Position numbers and translations under genes: made by a program. From Gliomastix tumulicola (lineage: Eukaryota > Ascomycota > Sordariomycetes > Hypocreales > Bionectriaceae), in contig BCHX01000007.1 of the NCBI GenBank assembly GCA_001599755.1, forward strand, positions 1,178,001 through 1,242,000: a DNA stretch of 64,000 bases. The letters run 5' to 3'. The notes below the pieces were generated by a model, which was given only the letters and a program-made list of their open reading frames with translations, did no database searches and was not told where the DNA came from. Each line of letters starts with the position of its first letter. Within the stretch, counting starts at the first letter, position 1. Of the stretch, positions 32,756 through 44,145 are shown one piece after another.

Positions 32756-34502
32756 ATGCATTTCAGCTCCTTGGCGGCCAGCCTGCTGGCAACCGTCTCG
32801 GTCCCCCTCGCCAACGCCGCCGAACAGGAGCCATTGGACAGCCACGCCGAGGCTTGCCCTGACTATGCTTCCTACGCGACCTATCCCCAGTCAGTGCAGA
32901 GTTGGCCCTATCCCGGATGGCCTTCAAACAAGTCCCCTTGCTGACAGAGTCGCAGCCGCCCCCTAAGCGACGGTCCCCTCAACCTCCCCTTCCAGCGCCC
33001 CGACCCGCGATGCCGGACCTTCCACTCGGACGAGATCGAGCGCGTCATCGCGGATGTGACGTCGCGCATCAAAGACCCGGACCTCGCCCGGCTCTTCGAG
33101 AACGCGTTCCCGTCGACCACGGACACGACGGTCAAGTTCCACACCAAGGGCAAGGAGACGGGCTTCTTCCGCTTCGGCGGCTTCAAGAGCTTCATGGACG
33201 ACGAGGCCTGGCAGGGCCCCCAGTCCTTCATCATCACGGGCGACATCATCGCCGAGTGGCTGCGCGACTCGACGAACCAGCTGCAGCCGTACCAGTCCCT
33301 CGCGACCAAGGATCCGGCCATCTTCCAGCTGCTGCTCGGCGCCATCAACACCCAGGCCGAGTACGTCATCCAGTCGCCGTACTGTAACGCGTTCCAGCCG
33401 CCGCCCATCAGCAACCTGCCCACATCGAACAACGGGCAGGACGACGCCGTGCACCCGGCCTACGAGCCGAATTTCGTCTTCGAGTGCAAGTACGAGCTCG
33501 ACTCGCTGGCGCACTTCCTCGCCCTGGGGAACGAGTTCTACGAGCGGACCAAGTCGACCGACTTTGTGAACAAGAGGTGGCTGCTGGCCGTCAAGACGCT
33601 GCTGCAGGTGCTGGAGCAGCAGTCGCAGTCGACGTTTGATCCCCAGACGGGAGCCTTCGTTAGAAACGAGTACACCTTCCAGCGCAACACCAACATCGGC
33701 ACGGAGACCCTGAACCTGCAGGGCCAGGGCAACCCGCTGAATTTCGGTACGGGGTTGGTTCGATCGGCGTTTCGACCGAGCGACGACGCCACCATCTTTG
33801 GCTTCTTCATCCCTGCCAATGCCCAGATGTCTGTGGAGCTCGGCCGCGCCTTCAAGGTCCTGACGGCCGCTGGCAAGACGTCGCTGGCCGGACAGGCTGA
33901 GAAATGGAGCAAGCAGCTGCGGGATGGTATCATGGAGCACGGCGTCATTCATCACAAGAAGTACGGCGACGTATTTGCGTACGAGGTGGATGGATACGGG
34001 TCCTCGCTACTCATGGACGATGCCAACTACCCGTCGTTACTCGCTCTCCCCGTGATGGGGTTTGCCGATGTCAATGACAAGATCTACCAGAACACGAGGA
34101 AGATGATCCTCGAGCAGGAGGGCAATCCGTACTACCTGAAGGGGAAGGCATTCAAGGGCATCGGAGGTTTGTGCATCCCTTACAGAACTTGGTTGAATAT
34201 TTATGTGCTGACATACACTACTAGGACCTCATATTGGCTTGAAGAACGCCTGGCCAATGAGTCTCCTCATGCAGGCGCAGACGTCAGATGATGATGAGGA
34301 GATCAAGCAGTGCCTCGCCATGGTCCTCGACTCGTCTCGCCTCGGCCTTGTACACGAGAGTGTTGACGTCAACTACATCACGCAGTACACGCGAAGCTGG
34401 TTCGCTTGGGCCAATGGAGTCTTTGCTGTGACTATCCTTGACTTGGCCAAGCGGAAGCCGCATCTCGTCTTTGGCGAAGGAGCCGAGCCTTATGTGGTAT
34501 GA
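32756..34502 (+). CDS. Secreted GH125 exo-alpha-1,6-mannosidase
   Basis: Exons are 32756..32889, 32956..34166 and 34225..34502, giving 540 residues. GH125 enzymes (formerly DUF1237) are metal-independent exo-alpha-1,6-mannosidases. Seen: a signal peptide (MHFSSLAASLLATVSVPLANA), RPDPRCRTFHSDEIERVI, IITGDIIAEWLRDSTNQLQP, EPNFVFECKYELDSLAHFL, a long central helical region, VDGYGSSLLMDDANYPSLLA, GGPHIGLKNAWPMSLLMQA across intron 2, and FAWANGVFAV near the end, a typical (alpha/alpha)6 barrel signature. The first intron donor is gtcagt. It probably acts on N- or O-glycan mannose outside the cell. It shows no clustering with other carbohydrate genes here. Confidence 0.9.
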
Positions 34503-34966
34503 TGATGAACTGTCGAGCCTAAACGGCCTTCAGTCTATATAGGCTCTGTCCGAAGACTCTGATTTGTCTTTGATGTCTTTTTGGAAAGCTGCTGGTTCTT
34601 TGAATGTGATGGACTTCATGGAAGGGAAGCCATCTGGTGATCCGAGGATTGACATGGCGAACTGGCCCGCCCCTGAGCAGCCTTGATTTCCGCCTCTGAA
34701 CTAGACACCCAACCAGTATCATTAGCGAGGCGTCCCCTGCATTCATATACAATCTAGACCTGTCCATCCGGCAAGTTTCCATAAGCAGCGATGTTGTGAC
34801 AGCCGACGTCGGCCCTCGAAACTAAAAATTGGGCCCCCTCCATTACTTGAAAGTTTCCACCCCCAGAGCCTCACCTCACTCAACCTCTCTCATCAAGTCT
34901 CACTCTCTTCTCCCCCCCGGCATGCCCTCGATATCACCACAATCCTCCCTACACATAACCCTCACC
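34503..34966. other. Intergenic between GH125 and the aminotransferase
   Basis: A 464-bp gap. The right 120 bp is pyrimidine-rich, as expected for a fungal leader. An in-frame ATG at 34922 gives an alternative start for the next gene. No separate gene seen. Confidence 0.4.
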
Positions 34967-36401
34967 ATGCCTCGCCTCATAAACCTCATGCGCGGCTGGC
35001 CGTCCCCCTCCCTCCTCCCAGCCTCGCTCCTCTCCGCCGCCTCCACGCGCCTCCTCGCTGATCCGACCATCTACACGCCCGCCCTGCAGTACGGCCCGGA
35101 CCCGGGCTACCAGCCGCTGCGCGAGGGTCTCGCCCGCTGGCTCGGCGGCTTCTACGCGACGGGGGGTGTGCCCCGTGAGCAGACGACGCCGGACAGGATC
35201 CTGGTGACGGGCGGCGCGAGTCAGAGCGTCGCGAACGTGCTGGCGACGTTTACGGATCCGGGCGTGACGAGGGCGGTCTGGGTTGTTGCGCCGTGTTACT
35301 ATCTTGCGTGTCCTATCTTTGAGGATGCGGGGTTCTACGGGCGGTTGAGGGCGACGGAGGAGGATGAGGAGGGGATTGATATCGAGGCGTTGGAGGCCAA
35401 GATCCTGGCCCTTGAAGCCGAAGAGAAGGGTGATGCGCCGAGAAAGGTGAGTTGATATGTCTTTTGAAAGGTAAAAGGGTGGGAGTTAATGAGAAGAATA
35501 GCCGGTCAAGGGCCTGAAGGATGATAGGAAGTACTACAAACACGTCATCTACGTCGTCGCAACCTGCGCCAACCCTTCAGGGAAGACCATGTCCCTCGCG
35601 CGCCGCGAGTCCCTCGTCCGTCTCGCGCGCCGCCACGACGCCCTCATTATCAGCGACGACGTCTACGACTTCCTCCAGTGGCCCGTCTCGTCTGGCTCCC
35701 CTCTGTCGTCTGTGACACCGCTGCCGCGGCTGTGCGACGTCGACCGCGCGTTGGGGATCCCCGAGGGCGGGTTCGGCAACGCTATCAGCAACGGCTCGTT
35801 CAGTAAGATCGTCGGCCCAGGCGTGCGGACGGGCTGGGTGCAAGCGTCGGATGCGTTTGTGCTGGGGATGAGCCACAACGGCGCGACGAGGAGCGGCGGT
35901 GCGCCGAGTCAGTTCAGCGCGGCGGTGATTAGTGATCTCGTGAACAGCGGGGAGCTGGAGAAGCTGCTGGATGAGACGACGAGGCCGGTGCTGAGACGGC
36001 GGCATGGGCTTATGATGGGGGCTGTGAAGGAGCATTTGCTGCCGCATGGAGCGCTGGTTCGGGTGAGCAGCTTGCGCGGCGGGGATGTGTACGGCGGCTA
36101 CTTTGTCTGGATCACGCTCGACGACATCGGAGTCCCTGCTGAGACGATAGGCAGGGTAGCCTTGGAGGAGGAGAACCTGGTCATCGGAGTGGGCAACATG
36201 TTCGAGGTCAAGGGAGACGAGAAGAGCGTCCAGTTTGACCAGGAGATCAGACTGTGCTTCGCCTGGGAGCCCGAGGAAGACCTGGTGGAGGGTGTTGAGC
36301 GTCTGGGGAGAGTCTTGAAGAAGATCAAGGGCAACCTGACACACTATAACAATCTGGGACGACAGGAGCAGGAGCAAAGTTTTGTAGATGCTAATAAATA
36401 A
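34967..36401 (+). CDS. PLP-dependent class I/II aminotransferase
   Basis: Exons are 34967..35446 and 35502..36401, giving 459 residues. The family (aromatic, 2-aminoadipate or valine-pyruvate type) transfers amino groups through PLP. Seen: N-terminal LINLMRGWPSPSLLP, ALQYGPDPGYQPLREGLARW, VTGGASQSVANVL, ATCANPSGKTMSLARRE, SDDVYDFLQW, and the PLP lysine Lys262 in NGSFSKIVGPGVRTGWVQ. The C-terminal domain has LRGGDVYGGYFVWI and IRLCFAWEPEEDL. The substrate cannot be told from sequence. ATG 34967 was chosen because the upstream in-frame ATG (34922) only adds 15 residues ahead of the conserved start; its -3 base is G against A here. Convergent with POL32 by 48 bp. Confidence 0.9.
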
Positions 36402-36449
36402 GCGGCTATCATGATGCTCACACCCATGCACCTCTCATTAGCTGAGTCA

Positions 36450-37993
36450 TCACTTTTTGGAGAAGAACGACATAATGTTGCCCTGGCCAGTCTTCGCTGC
36501 TGGCTTCTTCGTTTTCCCTGCACTTGATGTCGGTGTCGATGTCGGTGCTGGTGCTGGGGCAAGCTTTTTGGCCGGGGGCGGCGCTTCGTCCTCTGAGAAG
36601 GACTCCCATCCGGGCTCCTGTATCGTGACTTCTGCGTGTTAGCCTAGAACCACGGCCGAGACAGGGATACCAGTACGTACCCATGAACCCCTCATCATCT
36701 AGGATGCGCTTCTTCTGCATCACACGACGCTTACCCCTGCGTCTGCCGCCGTCAGTGCTCGATATGACCTCGGACGGGCCTTCATCGGCCTTCTTCACTG
36801 CCGGTTCCGGTTCCGGTTCCGGCTCTGGCTCTGGCTCCTCCTCCGGCTCGGGAGCTTCCTCCATCTCCTCGTCTTCGTCCTTGGCTTTCTTATCCTCATC
36901 CTCGTCGCTGGACTCCTCCATCATGCGCCTAAGGTACTCAGTGCGCTTCTTCTGAGCCTCCCGTCGGGCCTCTAGCGCACGGGGAGACGTCTTGACAGTC
37001 GGGATATCGTCCTCATCTGGCTCGCCGTCATCGGACAGGGCCGGCTCTTCCTTGACCGGCTCCTTCTTGGGCTTGGGCTTAGCTGCGGCTTTGGCGAACG
37101 ACTGCATGATACCACCGGCACCTCCCTTCTTTGCCGCTGCTGCGGGTTTTGGTGCGCTTGACGTCGGTGCTGACTCCCTCTTGATGGGCTTATCCGCTCC
37201 GGGCTCCTGTTTGACCTTCGTAGACGCAGGCGCCGAGCTAGATTCTGCCTTTACTGCCGGATCGACCTTGACAGCTGGTGCTGCGGGCTTCGCTGGCGGC
37301 TTAGCAGGGGCGGGAGCAACAGCCTTGGAAGTTCGGTCCCGTCTCTTGGCGCTAGCGTTTCCGATGATGCCATACTTTTCTGCCGCCTTCGAAGGGTCCT
37401 CCTTCACGGTATACTCGTATAGTGATTTCGTCACCTCCGTCAGAAGTGCTAGATCCCGCTGCGGAGCAGGGGCGAGGCTGTAGATGTGAATAGAGTTGAC
37501 CGCCTGGTATTCAGATAGAACAGCTGAGGTAGAGCGGTCAGACAGCCGAGAACACGGAGGGGCATGTGTCATCATTACCTGACAGATTCTCCTCCCGAAC
37601 GAGAGTGAGCGCAGTGGTAGGTACAGTCTCTGACAGAGGTTCGTGCTCTGGTGCTGAACTGGCCATCTCGACGTCGCCATCGTCCTGGGTAGCCTTGGTC
37701 CCATGGATGAGATAAGTGGCATGGACAGAATTCGCCTTTTGCGCATTTTGATAGGCGTGGAAGTCGAAGAGCATCCTATGCCGTCTGATTAGAGGCTGAT
37801 CCCGCATGGCACGAGCTGAGAGTGCTCACTCTTTCGCCGTGTTCACATGAACATTGAGTGCTCGACTGAGCAACCGATAGGTAATCTGCACTCGTTGTTA
37901 GTCTCTTTAGTATTGGCCAAAATCACGCCAAAAACGTACCGGTTGCTCTTCGCTGAGCAGGCGATCGGCAAGAAATTTCTTGTGTTCTTCCAT
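36450..37993 (-). CDS. cdc27: DNA polymerase delta subunit Pol32/Cdc27 (POLD3)
   Basis: Exons (minus): 37940..37993, 37830..37885, 37579..37775, 36681..37523 and 36450..36631, giving about 443 residues. It is the third subunit of Pol delta, needed for processive lagging-strand synthesis and for translesion and break-induced replication. Seen: the N-terminal fold (ITYRLLSRALNVHVNTAKEM, HATYLIHGTK), IHIYSLAPAP, a long disordered Lys/Pro/Ala- and Glu-rich region, and a C-terminal PIP box, QGNIMSFF, directly before the stop, which binds PCNA. The last intron acceptor is a CAGAAG tandem (one optional Glu or residue). Divergent from RAD18, which also acts at PCNA. Confidence 0.92.
36801..36853. repeat. 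Hexanucleotide repeat coding Glu-Pro
   Basis: A GGTTCC/GGCTCT-type hexamer repeat in the POL32 coding sequence. On the coding (minus) strand it encodes about five alternating Glu-Pro pairs in the acidic linker. Such a repeat can change length by slippage without breaking the frame. Confidence 0.7.
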
Positions 37994-38401
37994 CTTTACT
38001 GTGAACTTTGAAGTTAGGAGTGATAATGTGTGAAGCGCAATGGGAGATCATCAGCTTCAGAGCAGAAGGTGGAGGACGCGTCCAGACGCGCGATCACGTG
38101 TCACCCCATTAAACACCTGAAAGTTTGGCAGGAACAGCCTGGGAATATCCCTGCAAGGGCGTAAAGGTGGAGCCCGTTATGGCTTTACGCCACATATGGA
38201 TCTATCGGAAAATGTCCAGTTAAAGTGCATCCCACTTTTGCTGGAAGTTCGCGTCACACGCGACAGACGTCCGCCATTGTCCAGTCCTCGTACTCGAACA
38301 CCCGGCCGGGTTGTACATATTGGCTTCTATTTGGATGTAGCTTCTCCAAGAACAATATCGTCACATTAGCACCGTTATAGCGACGCGTCTCCCCCGCAGC
38401 A
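37994..38401. promoter_or_regulatory. Shared POL32/RAD18 promoter with two ACGCGT boxes
   Basis: The 408 bp between the divergent start codons contain ACGCGT at 38076-38081 (83 bp from the POL32 start) and at 38383-38388 (14 bp from the RAD18 start, probably in its leader), plus ACGCGC and a CACGTG at 38094-38099. ACGCGT is the core of the MBF-type cell-cycle box. Regulation by MBF is inference. Confidence 0.6.
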
Positions 38402-39772
38402 ATGGCCGAGAACGAGGTCGCCGACTCGACCGACTGGCTGTCGACGCCCCTTGCCGGTCTCACGGCCGTCGAGTCCTCCCTGCGCTGCCAGGTCTGCAAG
38501 GACTTCTACGACACGCCGATGCTGACATCATGTTCGCACACGTTCTGCTCGCTGTGCATACGAAGGGCGCTCTCCAACGACAGCAAGTGCCCGCTCTGCC
38601 GGGCCACCGAGCAGGCTATTAAGCTGCGAAGTAACTGGTCGATGGAGGAGGCGGTCGAGGCGTTCAAGGTGGCGCGGCCGGTAATATTGGAAGCGGCACG
38701 GAATACGGCCAACAGCGGGAGTCGGTCGCCGAAACGGAAGGCTGAGGAGATCAATGGAGAGGACGAGGGCGGCGCTGGCAGTGGGAAAAGACTGAGGTCC
38801 TCGGCACGGCTGAGCCAGAGGAACTCGCAGTCGACGCCAATATATGTGCCAGAGGAGCCGGAGGAGTATGTTATCCAAGCATCGGATGATGATGACGACT
38901 TTACTCCTGAGCCTGGTAAGCCTAACCAATCAGTCAGGAAACGTCAGATGAATACTAACATTTGAGAATTAGATGATGGATTGGTCGGGTGTCCGAGCTG
39001 CCAGAAACGGATGAAAGAATGGCAGGTTTTTACCCACCTCGAATCGTGTCCAGGCCCGTCTCCGAAAAAGAAGCCAGCGGAGAGGACAGCAACCCTCGGT
39101 TTGAGTCTCCAGCCCCGGCAGCACAACACAAACCTGGAAAGGCTACCGGCTCTCAACTACTCTATGCTCAAGGACAACGCTTTGAGGAAAAGGATGGCGG
39201 AGTTGGGAATCTCAAGTCAAGGAAGCCGATCCCTACTCGAGCGCCGACATAAAGAGTACATCACAGTATGGAACGCCAACTGCGATGCGGCTAGGCCTAA
39301 ATCTCGTCACGAGCTTCTGAGACAGCTTGACGCCTGGGAGAGATCGCAGGGTGGGAGAGCACCGATTGTCGGTCGCGCGGTGCAGAATGCCGCTGTGATC
39401 AAAGACAAGGACTTTGACGGCTCAGCATGGGCAACACAGCACAACGACTCCTTCAAGGATTTGATTGAGAACGCGAGGAGAACCAGCCAAGCAGCCAGAC
39501 AAAAAGCCAAAGATGACGACCCCGACACCACGAGACAGCAGGCGGAGGCATCCCCCATATCCGGCGCCGATGAGACCACCGTACTGGCTGACAGTACCTT
39601 GCCGAGTCATCCTGAGGGTGTTCCTGCCTCTGGTCCGCCTGGTGAGCCGTCGGGACTAGATGTTGGGGACTCGAGACCGCTCGATCAGCCCACAGGAGAA
39701 CCTGAGATTCGAGACGGGCCACCGAACTTTTACCCTCCGCCGACCGCAACATACTGCGATCCAGCGTTGTGA
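38402..39772 (+). CDS. rad18: Postreplication repair E3 ubiquitin ligase Rad18
   Basis: Exons are 38402..38915 and 38973..39772, giving 437 residues. With Rad6 it monoubiquitinates PCNA at stalled forks and starts translesion synthesis. Seen: a C3HC4 RING with Cys29, 32, 44, His46, Cys49, 52, 63 and 66; an acidic and Lys-rich linker; a UBZ4 zinc finger (Cys178, Cys181, His193, Cys197) right after the intron; and a SAP-type segment (LNYSMLKDNALRKRMAELGI, about 228-260) for DNA binding. The C-terminal third is disordered and Pro-rich. It corresponds to uvs-2 in Neurospora and nuvA in Aspergillus. The 57-nt intron begins gtaagc and ends attag. Confidence 0.95.
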
Positions 39773-39955
39773 AAGACACTAGCAAGCACAACAAACTTTG
39801 ATGATATGTAAATAATGACAATATAGAGCAAGCGACGCCTTGCAAATCTAGCAGCGCACCCATGATTTGCTATGAATCTGATATCGTAATGTAACCCGCA
39901 AACGCCTATTCGTGTCTAAGTGCCGTAAATCCTTACGAAAAATTGTCCCATGGTA

Positions 39956-41400
39956 TCATGCGTTCGGCACAGCCTCGGCCTCTTTATCCTCCACCGAGAG
40001 GCTGGCAATGCCTGTCTCCTTTGTCGGCGTCGGTTCCTTTTCTCTGGATGGCACCACTTCGCTGGGGACGGCAGGCAGCTCGTCTAGCTTCTTCCTCGCC
40101 TCGGCCTCGCGCTCTGCTTCTTCCTTCTGCTTCTTTGCGGCGGCTTCCTTCTGTCTCTCCTCGCTTTCCAGTGCCTCGAGCTCGTCGTCGATCTCCGTCT
40201 CGTCGACCTGCGTTCCGCCCTCGGCGAGAATGGCGGCGACCTCGTCTGTGTCGGTCATCTGTTCCCTCAGCCTATCCATGACGCCGTCGACCCTCTCGGT
40301 GCCACCGACGGCCTTGTTCAGGTCTGCTAGGACACCCGTGCTCGACTCCATGACCTTGACGAGGGCGACTTGGTCAGCGGCCTGCTCGATCTTGGACGAT
40401 ACCGCCTCTAGCTGGTTAAGCGTGGCGTAGCGTGTCGAGAGGGATGACTCGGCAATCTTCTTGGACTTGAGGGCTGCGAGGGCGGAGATGCGGTTCTTGC
40501 GCGTGATGGCTGTCTTGGCGGTAGTCTCGAGCTCTTCGATGCGCTTCTCGAGTAGTTCGACTTGGTGCTTGAGGCTCGCCGTGAGCTCCTTGATCGAGGC
40601 GATGGTCGCGTCCTGCTCCGTGATCGGTCCGTCGTCGCCCGCCGTGCCCTTTATCCTGACAGTCTGCCCGTCGTATTGAATCGTCCCCTTGTCCCTCGAC
40701 AAGAAGCGCAGCAAGACGTCCAAGTCCGTCTCCGTCAGCCGCTGTCCCGACACCAGGTCCCCAGCAAACACCTGCTCAAACTGCCTCCTCGTAAACACCC
40801 GATCAAACACCGACGTCTGCCCAGCCACTCTCGCGCCGAGCTCCCTCCCCGCAGCCTCGAGGTTCTCCATGAGCACGTACCGCCCCGCGGGTAGCTTATC
40901 CTCCCCTCTCGCCGGATCGACGACGCCCAGCTGCCGCAGCGTCCATCCCACCACGGCCCAGGGCACCTCACCCCATCCTTTCCTGTAGATGCTCCCCGGC
41001 GCGGAGAGGAAGGCCTGCAGTGGGATCAGGTCCTTGCTGGCGACGGCCTCGCGGACGGCGGTGCCGAGAGCGAGGGGCTGGCCGAACTGTCTGCTCTCGA
41101 GGAGGCGGAGGAGGGGCGTGTCGACGCTGGCGACGAAGGGCGAGGAGGCGGCGGAGTGTTTGGAGAGGAGGCCGTGGGTGGCTAGATGGGAGAGGGCGTG
41201 GCGCCAGGCGGAGATGTTGGCTTGGTAGCCGTCGGGGTTGAGCGTTCGCTGGGCGCGGAAGTCGGAGTATAGAGCGGGTAGACGGGCTCTGCGGTGCTTG
41301 GGTCAGTGGGCTTGTGCCTGCAATGAGCGGCGAAACAGGGCTCGTCCTACTTTCGAAAGTTGGGGTCATTTTCACTGAGATATTCGGCAAGCTCGCCCAT
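39956..41400 (-). CDS. chm7: ESCRT-III-like protein CHMP7/Chm7
   Basis: Exons are complement(41351..41400) and complement(39956..41288), giving 460 residues. CHMP7 recruits ESCRT-III to the nuclear envelope for sealing and surveillance. Seen: N-terminal winged-helix-like half (MGELAEYLSENDPNFRKARL, WRHALSHLATHGLL, GWGEVPWAVVGWTLRQLGVV), then a Snf7 domain with long charged helices (KHQVELLEKRIEELE, RKNRISALAALKSKK, LNQLEAVSSKIEQAADQVAL, GVMDRLREQMTDTDEVAAIL), and an acidic tail EIDDELEALESEE. This size and the extra N-terminal half separate it from the shorter Snf7 and Vps proteins. Convergent with RAD18 (183 bp). Confidence 0.9.
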
Positions 41401-42318
41401 GGTCGGTAGATCGCGTCACCGATACTCGCTCGAGCGTGGGACAAAGGCGGTGTCAGCGAAAGCTATTGTCGGAGAGAGAGAAGTCGGAGAGGATCCGAAA
41501 GAATGCAAAGAAATATTAGAATTAAGAAAGAAAAAAATGAAGCGCGCCGCAGAACCCCTGGCCGATGTGCAATCAGGGCAACGAGAAGAAGTTGGTGATG
41601 TTGGTTCGGTCATGTCTTTGGGCTTGTTTAGCGTTGGCCTGGAGAGCTGCCTTATTCCCCCACTAAAGCGGGGGGCAAACTGCGCCTTGCAAATTCAGCG
41701 ATATTACTCATTGGAGAAGTTCCATCAACTACTACTAAGGTAATCAAACGGTAGTAAGTCTATTGGGAAAGTTCTTTACCACGTTCCCAGGCTTCTATCT
41801 AGGATATGAGGTATGCCCCTTTCTTCCTAGATACGATGCCAAGAACAGACTCTGCCGTCAAATGGTCTAGGATAAGATAGGAACACACATCAGCGGCGCA
41901 CGATCGAAGACACCAGGTCCTGGAGATCTGGAAAGATCAAGGTACTGATCGGGCGAGGGAACAGCAACTTGTATCCAGGGAACATGTTGAAGCAGGGGAA
42001 AATGATAGGTCTCTACCTACATCGCTAGGGAACATGTGAGGACGGTACCTTTACACCCAAGTCAGAATTATCCAGTGGTTGGGAAGAGACAGTGTGGCGG
42101 GTTTGATCATTGAGTTCGGAGAGAGACCTTGGAAATAGTTGGCAAGCCAGCCACTTTGCCAGCCTCCTATCGAGTCGATATAAAAAAGTCTCCGATTGCC
42201 AAATCCACGACCATCTGTAGCACGCAACTTACCAACAGAAGTTTCTGCCAACCAAAAACCAGACAAACAAGAACATATTCGTGCACGGATCACACGACGA
42301 CAACACAAGATACCGAAG
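41401..42318. other. Intergenic, left edge of an accessory island
   Basis: A 918-bp gap between CHMP7 and the F-box gene. It should hold both promoters. No further gene seen. The base composition is more AT-rich to the right of about 41700. Confidence 0.4.
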
Positions 42319-44145
42319 ATGAAGTCCAGCCCCAACTCTGGAGTTTCTACCCTTGAAGTGGAAAGCAGTTCGCGACGAGAGGCTGTGTACCGGATTCCAT
42401 GCCTGACCGCCCGACCAAAGGAGGAGGTCAAACCAAAGGAACAGGAAAAGGTCAAAGATTCCCATCAATCTGACCCGGATTTTGGTAAGAAAGAATCGCT
42501 TGATCTCTTCCATGCATGGGCTGCTAAGCTTCGAGGAGTCTTTCACAAAGGTGCAAAGCAAGAATATCTGATCACTGAGGTGGATGAGGACGAGACGCAA
42601 GAATATCTGATCACTGAGGTAGATGAGGACGAGACGCAAGAATATCTCTTCACTGGGGGGGGCGAGGATGTGGCACGGCCAGATTCTCTACCGCCCAAGC
42701 TCCCAAACGAGCTATGGCTCCAGATCATGCGTCACCTAACACCCGGATCTCTTTGGGCATTGCGACAGTCCTCGCCAGTCTTTTTCACCCTTTTCAACAA
42801 GAGCGAGGACTTCCGACAATTTCACGGCACCCCTGGACTCAAGGATCGGTACGTCCGCTTCAACCTAGAGAAGATGACAAAGCTTGAACGCAAAGAGGCA
42901 CTTGGAATGTTGCACCGAGACGAGCCGGCTGCGTCCAACCTCGCAAAGGACCCGCGAAGCTATTGCGGTGCTTGCAACGAGGTCTTGAATCGAGGGGAGG
43001 ATGATCCGATGATGCTTAAGCTACGTGAAACCAGGTTTTGTGACGGATGCAAAGAAAGGCATCTTTGTGTCTTCTTTCCCCCCGAAAGCATCGACCTACA
43101 TGACCGTGAGCTCCTGGACGAGCTTTTGTGCGTCGGGAGACTTGGCACAGCAACGCTCTGCTCTCATAAGCTTGCCAAGTCTCTGACATGGAAGAAGCTC
43201 GAGGATGAGTACCAGGCGCGCGAATCCTACGCCTCCTTGGAGCTCACTTGCACCGAGGCCTGCCACAAACCCTCGTCGAGAGACAGACGGGGCATCGATG
43301 GATCGTCTTGCCCAAAGATGAGCACACGTTATGCATATCGGGAGGGCACCTTCGACCTAACGCTTGAATGGAATCGGCCCCTCCTAGATATAGACCCTGA
43401 ATATCCTCCAAGCGTCAAAGACATCCGGCGGGCGGTAGCGAACTTACTCGACGGCGCCTTTGAGCAGCATCAGCCTTGCAGGCACATGCTGGACGGTCGA
43501 CAGCTCCGCACTTTTGCCTTCACTGGCATCTGCAAGTGCTTCCGCAAACCGGACCATCTGGCAGAGAGAGAGGATAGTTCCCCATACCTGCCAAAAGCCA
43601 CATGCTCATGCCTCCGCCGCACATACCTCGAATGCAGAGAATGCGCGGCTACCTACTGCTGGCTCCTGCGGCGTGGCCGAATCAGTCTATCGTTCTGCTA
43701 CGACTGGAAGATCTCACAACCAACGAGTCCAGCCTGGATCAACCTGCTCGACGGAGGACCACAGGGGCTTGGCATGTTCACCGAGGATAATAAGCACTTG
43801 CTTTGGTGTGATGGTCCCGAGTGCTCTACCGGGATGGGACGTCGATGGGAGGAAATGCTCAAGGAGGCGGTTTGGCTCCATAACATGCTCTACAACCCAG
43901 AACACATAGATTTCGATAAATGGCAGCGTTGGTTATCACTGATGAATGCTCATACTCGCAGCAAAAGTAACCGGGAGAAACATAAGCCCGTCCTAGGAGG
44001 GTTTGAGCTAGCTCCGCATCTCCTACAGTCCGAGTATAGCAATGATACCAAACGGTTTTTACGTCGGATTGAAAAAGCTGCGGAAAGGGCCCAGGAAGAG
44101 AGGGCCCAGGAAAGGAGGCAGAGAGGAAAGAAGGTTGCCAAGTAA
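42319..44145 (+). CDS. F-box protein of an expanded fungal family
   Basis: Intronless, 608 residues. An F-box (LPPKLPNELWLQIMRHLTPG, about 124-165) suggests an SCF ubiquitin-ligase adaptor that binds Skp1; the target is unknown. Downstream is a cysteine-rich region: CGACNEV, FCDGCKERHLCVFF, CSCLRRTYLECRECAATYC and CDGPEC, possibly zinc-binding. The N-terminus is charged and disordered and contains two exact 13-residue repeats QEYLITEVDEDET followed by a decayed third copy. The C-terminus is a basic coiled-coil-like helix. ATG 42319 is the first ATG of the open frame. It lies in the AT-richer island, unlike its housekeeping neighbours. It is probably lineage-specific. Confidence 0.82.
   Translation: MKSSPNSGVSTLEVESSSRREAVYRIPCLTARPKEEVKPKEQEKVKDSHQSDPDFGKKESLDLFHAWAAKLRGVFHKGAKQEYLITEVDEDETQEYLITEVDEDETQEYLFTGGGEDVARPDSLPPKLPNELWLQIMRHLTPGSLWALRQSSPVFFTLFNKSEDFRQFHGTPGLKDRYVRFNLEKMTKLERKEALGMLHRDEPAASNLAKDPRSYCGACNEVLNRGEDDPMMLKLRETRFCDGCKERHLCVFFPPESIDLHDRELLDELLCVGRLGTATLCSHKLAKSLTWKKLEDEYQARESYASLELTCTEACHKPSSRDRRGIDGSSCPKMSTRYAYREGTFDLTLEWNRPLLDIDPEYPPSVKDIRRAVANLLDGAFEQHQPCRHMLDGRQLRTFAFTGICKCFRKPDHLAEREDSSPYLPKATCSCLRRTYLECRECAATYCWLLRRGRISLSFCYDWKISQPTSPAWINLLDGGPQGLGMFTEDNKHLLWCDGPECSTGMGRRWEEMLKEAVWLHNMLYNPEHIDFDKWQRWLSLMNAHTRSKSNREKHKPVLGGFELAPHLLQSEYSNDTKRFLRRIEKAAERAQEERAQERRQRGKKVAK
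42559..42636 (+). repeat. 39-bp in-frame tandem duplication
   Basis: Two 39-bp units, 42559-42597 and 42598-42636, differ by a single base (gtg/gta, silent). Each encodes QEYLITEVDEDET in the F-box gene. A third, diverged copy (QEYLFTGGGEDV) follows at 42637-42672. The near-identity points to a recent duplication. Confidence 0.92.

Noticed and set aside
32963..33955. 330-codon open frame opposite the GH125 mannosidase
   Set aside because: Antisense shadow of a GC3-rich gene with strong family motifs on the other strand.
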